From an uncultured Lachnospiraceae bacterium (lineage in GTDB: Bacteria; Bacillota; Clostridia; Lachnospirales; Lachnospiraceae): 6,086 nt of DNA. The stretch lies in contig CAMWKA010000115.1 in NCBI GenBank assembly GCA_947174725.1, positions 1-6,086 on the forward strand. Reading direction: 5' to 3'. The position numbers and the translations under genes were made by a program. Below are positions 5,130-6,086 of the stretch, one piece after another (the first letter of the stretch is position 1; each line of letters starts with the position of its first letter). The notes below the pieces were generated by a model that had not been told where the DNA came from, made no database searches, and was given only the letters and a program-made list of their open reading frames with translations.

Positions 5130-5157
5130 TTAGATATTTTAAATATTCTGCTTAATC

Positions 5158-5997
5158 TCAAAACAATGACAAAATGCTTTCCCAAACAAAATTCCAATAA
5201 AGCATCAATTGCTGAATGGCGCTTCTTTTCCTTTCTACCACTTCCATTTCATCCTTCAGGTCGATCCGTTCCTCCCAGCCTTCCCCGAAGATCTGGTTCG
5301 TCCACTGTCCGTATGCCCATGTAGATTTTACGATGTCTATAGCATTGTGGGCATGTTCATTGTATCGATACATGACCATCTCTTCAACAGAACCTCTACT
5401 GATGCCCCCAAGAAATATTGTTCCATTGCTTTCCATCCTGCCACTATACCCATGACTTCCATAAATATCACTATTCTCCTGATCATACGCCTGTTCTCCT
5501 TGTGTTCCCGACTGAGGTACCGGCATATCATCCTCCTTACGGTTATAACATTTAAAGTCATCCACTTGGGCAAATTCATGGATGATGCCATTCAGATCAC
5601 GGGGCGACAGTTTCCCCCAATAATACTGTTCATGTAGATAATCCCAGTATCTGTCATCCATATTGGCGTAATACCCTCTCCTCTCCATGTCTTCTTTGTT
5701 ATTATAATCATGCACATAATAGTAATTGATACAATAACCCGAATAGACGTCCCCGTTTTCAAAAATATAGAGATAATTATATCTAAACTCCCCTTCCGTG
5801 ATAGTCGAATACCACATTTCCACAAGGATGTTATCCATACTGACGCCTTCCCGCTGCCCCATGTGTTCCACCTGTTCCATGACGCATATCTCCTTGGTAT
5901 AGTTATGGTACAGCACGGCAAACAGTGCAGACAGTACCAGCAGTAGCACCATTACTATCACGATTATCCTTTTTTTCACTCTTGCTTTCTTGGTCAT
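5158..5997 (-). CDS. Paralogue C: membrane-anchored protein of unknown family
   Basis: A protein of 279 residues, first of the three in transcription order. A basic start (MTKKARVKKR) precedes a hydrophobic segment (11-30) that fits a signal anchor. The outer part holds the same blocks as B: HNYTKEICVMEQVEHMGQRE (31-50), YIFENGDVYSGY (77-88), ANMDDRYWDYLHEQYYWG (111-128), PQSGTQGEQ (161-169), and the common C-terminal block (214-250). Residues 179-212 are variable. The hydrophobic tail (256-279) equals that of B but ends one residue earlier, at a TGA created by a 100-bp deletion relative to B. The ATG has AAGGAG at 7 nt, and the upstream gene ends 27 bp before it, so they are probably co-transcribed. 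I see no convincing promoter in the 89 bp upstream. Function unknown. Confidence 0.85.
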   Translation of the reverse strand: MTKKARVKKRIIVIVMVLLLVLSALFAVLYHNYTKEICVMEQVEHMGQREGVSMDNILVEMWYSTITEGEFRYNYLYIFENGDVYSGYCINYYYVHDYNNKEDMERRGYYANMDDRYWDYLHEQYYWGKLSPRDLNGIIHEFAQVDDFKCYNRKEDDMPVPQSGTQGEQAYDQENSDIYGSHGYSGRMESNGTIFLGGISRGSVEEMVMYRYNEHAHNAIDIVKSTWAYGQWTNQIFGEGWEERIDLKDEMEVVERKRSAIQQLMLYWNFVWESILSLF

Positions 5998-6086
5998 CCA
6001 GATACTCCTTTTTTACATTTCTTTTTACATCTCAAAACGGTAAAAGCTAAAGTCATAATTATCTGATATGATGATATGGTAATATT
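5998..6086. repeat. 89-bp repeat upstream of gene C, matching 4146-4234
   Basis: This is the second copy of the repeat upstream of gene A (four mismatches in 89 bp), cut by the window edge. The copy holds the ribosome site of gene C and the 3' end of the preceding gene. Confidence 0.9.
6025..6086 (-). CDS. 3' end of an upstream gene, partial at the window edge
   Basis: The last 19 codons of a minus-strand frame that continues beyond the window: YYHIIISDNYDFSFYRFEM and TAA. The same end occurs in the fragment at 4161-4370, with one amino-acid difference in the overlap (Y against F) and a longer finish there (QKEI), because CAA there is TAA here. It stops 14 bp before the ribosome site of gene C, which fits an operon. 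The protein is not identifiable from so little; the alternating pattern suggests a beta-rich C-terminus. Confidence 0.5.
   Translation of the reverse strand, partial: YYHIIISDNYDFSFYRFEM

Noticed and set aside
5117..5197. 27-residue N-terminal extension of gene B from a TTG inside gene C
   Set aside because: The frame is the leftover partner-gene frame joined by chance to B. GAGGAG at 7 nt supports ATG 5116, matching the starts of A and C.

Overview
The window looks like a low-to-mid-GC Gram-positive chromosome. A gut Clostridia / Lachnospiraceae-type genome is my best guess, inferred from purine-rich Shine-Dalgarno sites, consensus sigma-A promoters and protein style; no marker gene proves it. 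Every credible gene lies on the minus strand, so transcription runs from high to low coordinates.

Layout in transcription order. (1) 6086-6025: the last 19 codons of a gene that begins outside the window. (2) 5997-3222: three tandem paralogues, here called C (5997-5158), B (5116-4277) and A (4145-3222). They encode short proteins with one N-terminal membrane segment and an outward-facing domain of a family I do not recognise. All three share an identical 37-residue C-terminal block. Between B and A lies a gene fragment whose end matches the gene end at the window edge, so the cluster has been rearranged by duplication, fusion and deletion. (3) 3102-2045: a two-gene operon with its own promoter, encoding a two-helix membrane protein with a C-terminal beta-rich domain and a small soluble protein resembling a bacterial PH domain. 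(4) 2018-1854: a perfect-consensus promoter and a leader of about 130 nt for (5), a 13-helix sodium:solute symporter related to PutP (1853-327). It is followed by an intrinsic terminator (296-254). (6) 272-1: a second consensus promoter overlaps that terminator and reads into a large hairpin and a 69-bp tandem repeat. On the minus strand the repeat is open as 23-residue repeats and runs off the window.

Only the symporter has a recognisable biochemical role, with unknown substrate. The most unusual part is the paralogue array: fixed N- and C-terminal blocks, a variable centre, internal repeat expansion in A, and gene ends built from another gene read out of frame. This is compatible with a diversifying surface-protein or immunity-type array, but nothing in the sequence proves a function.
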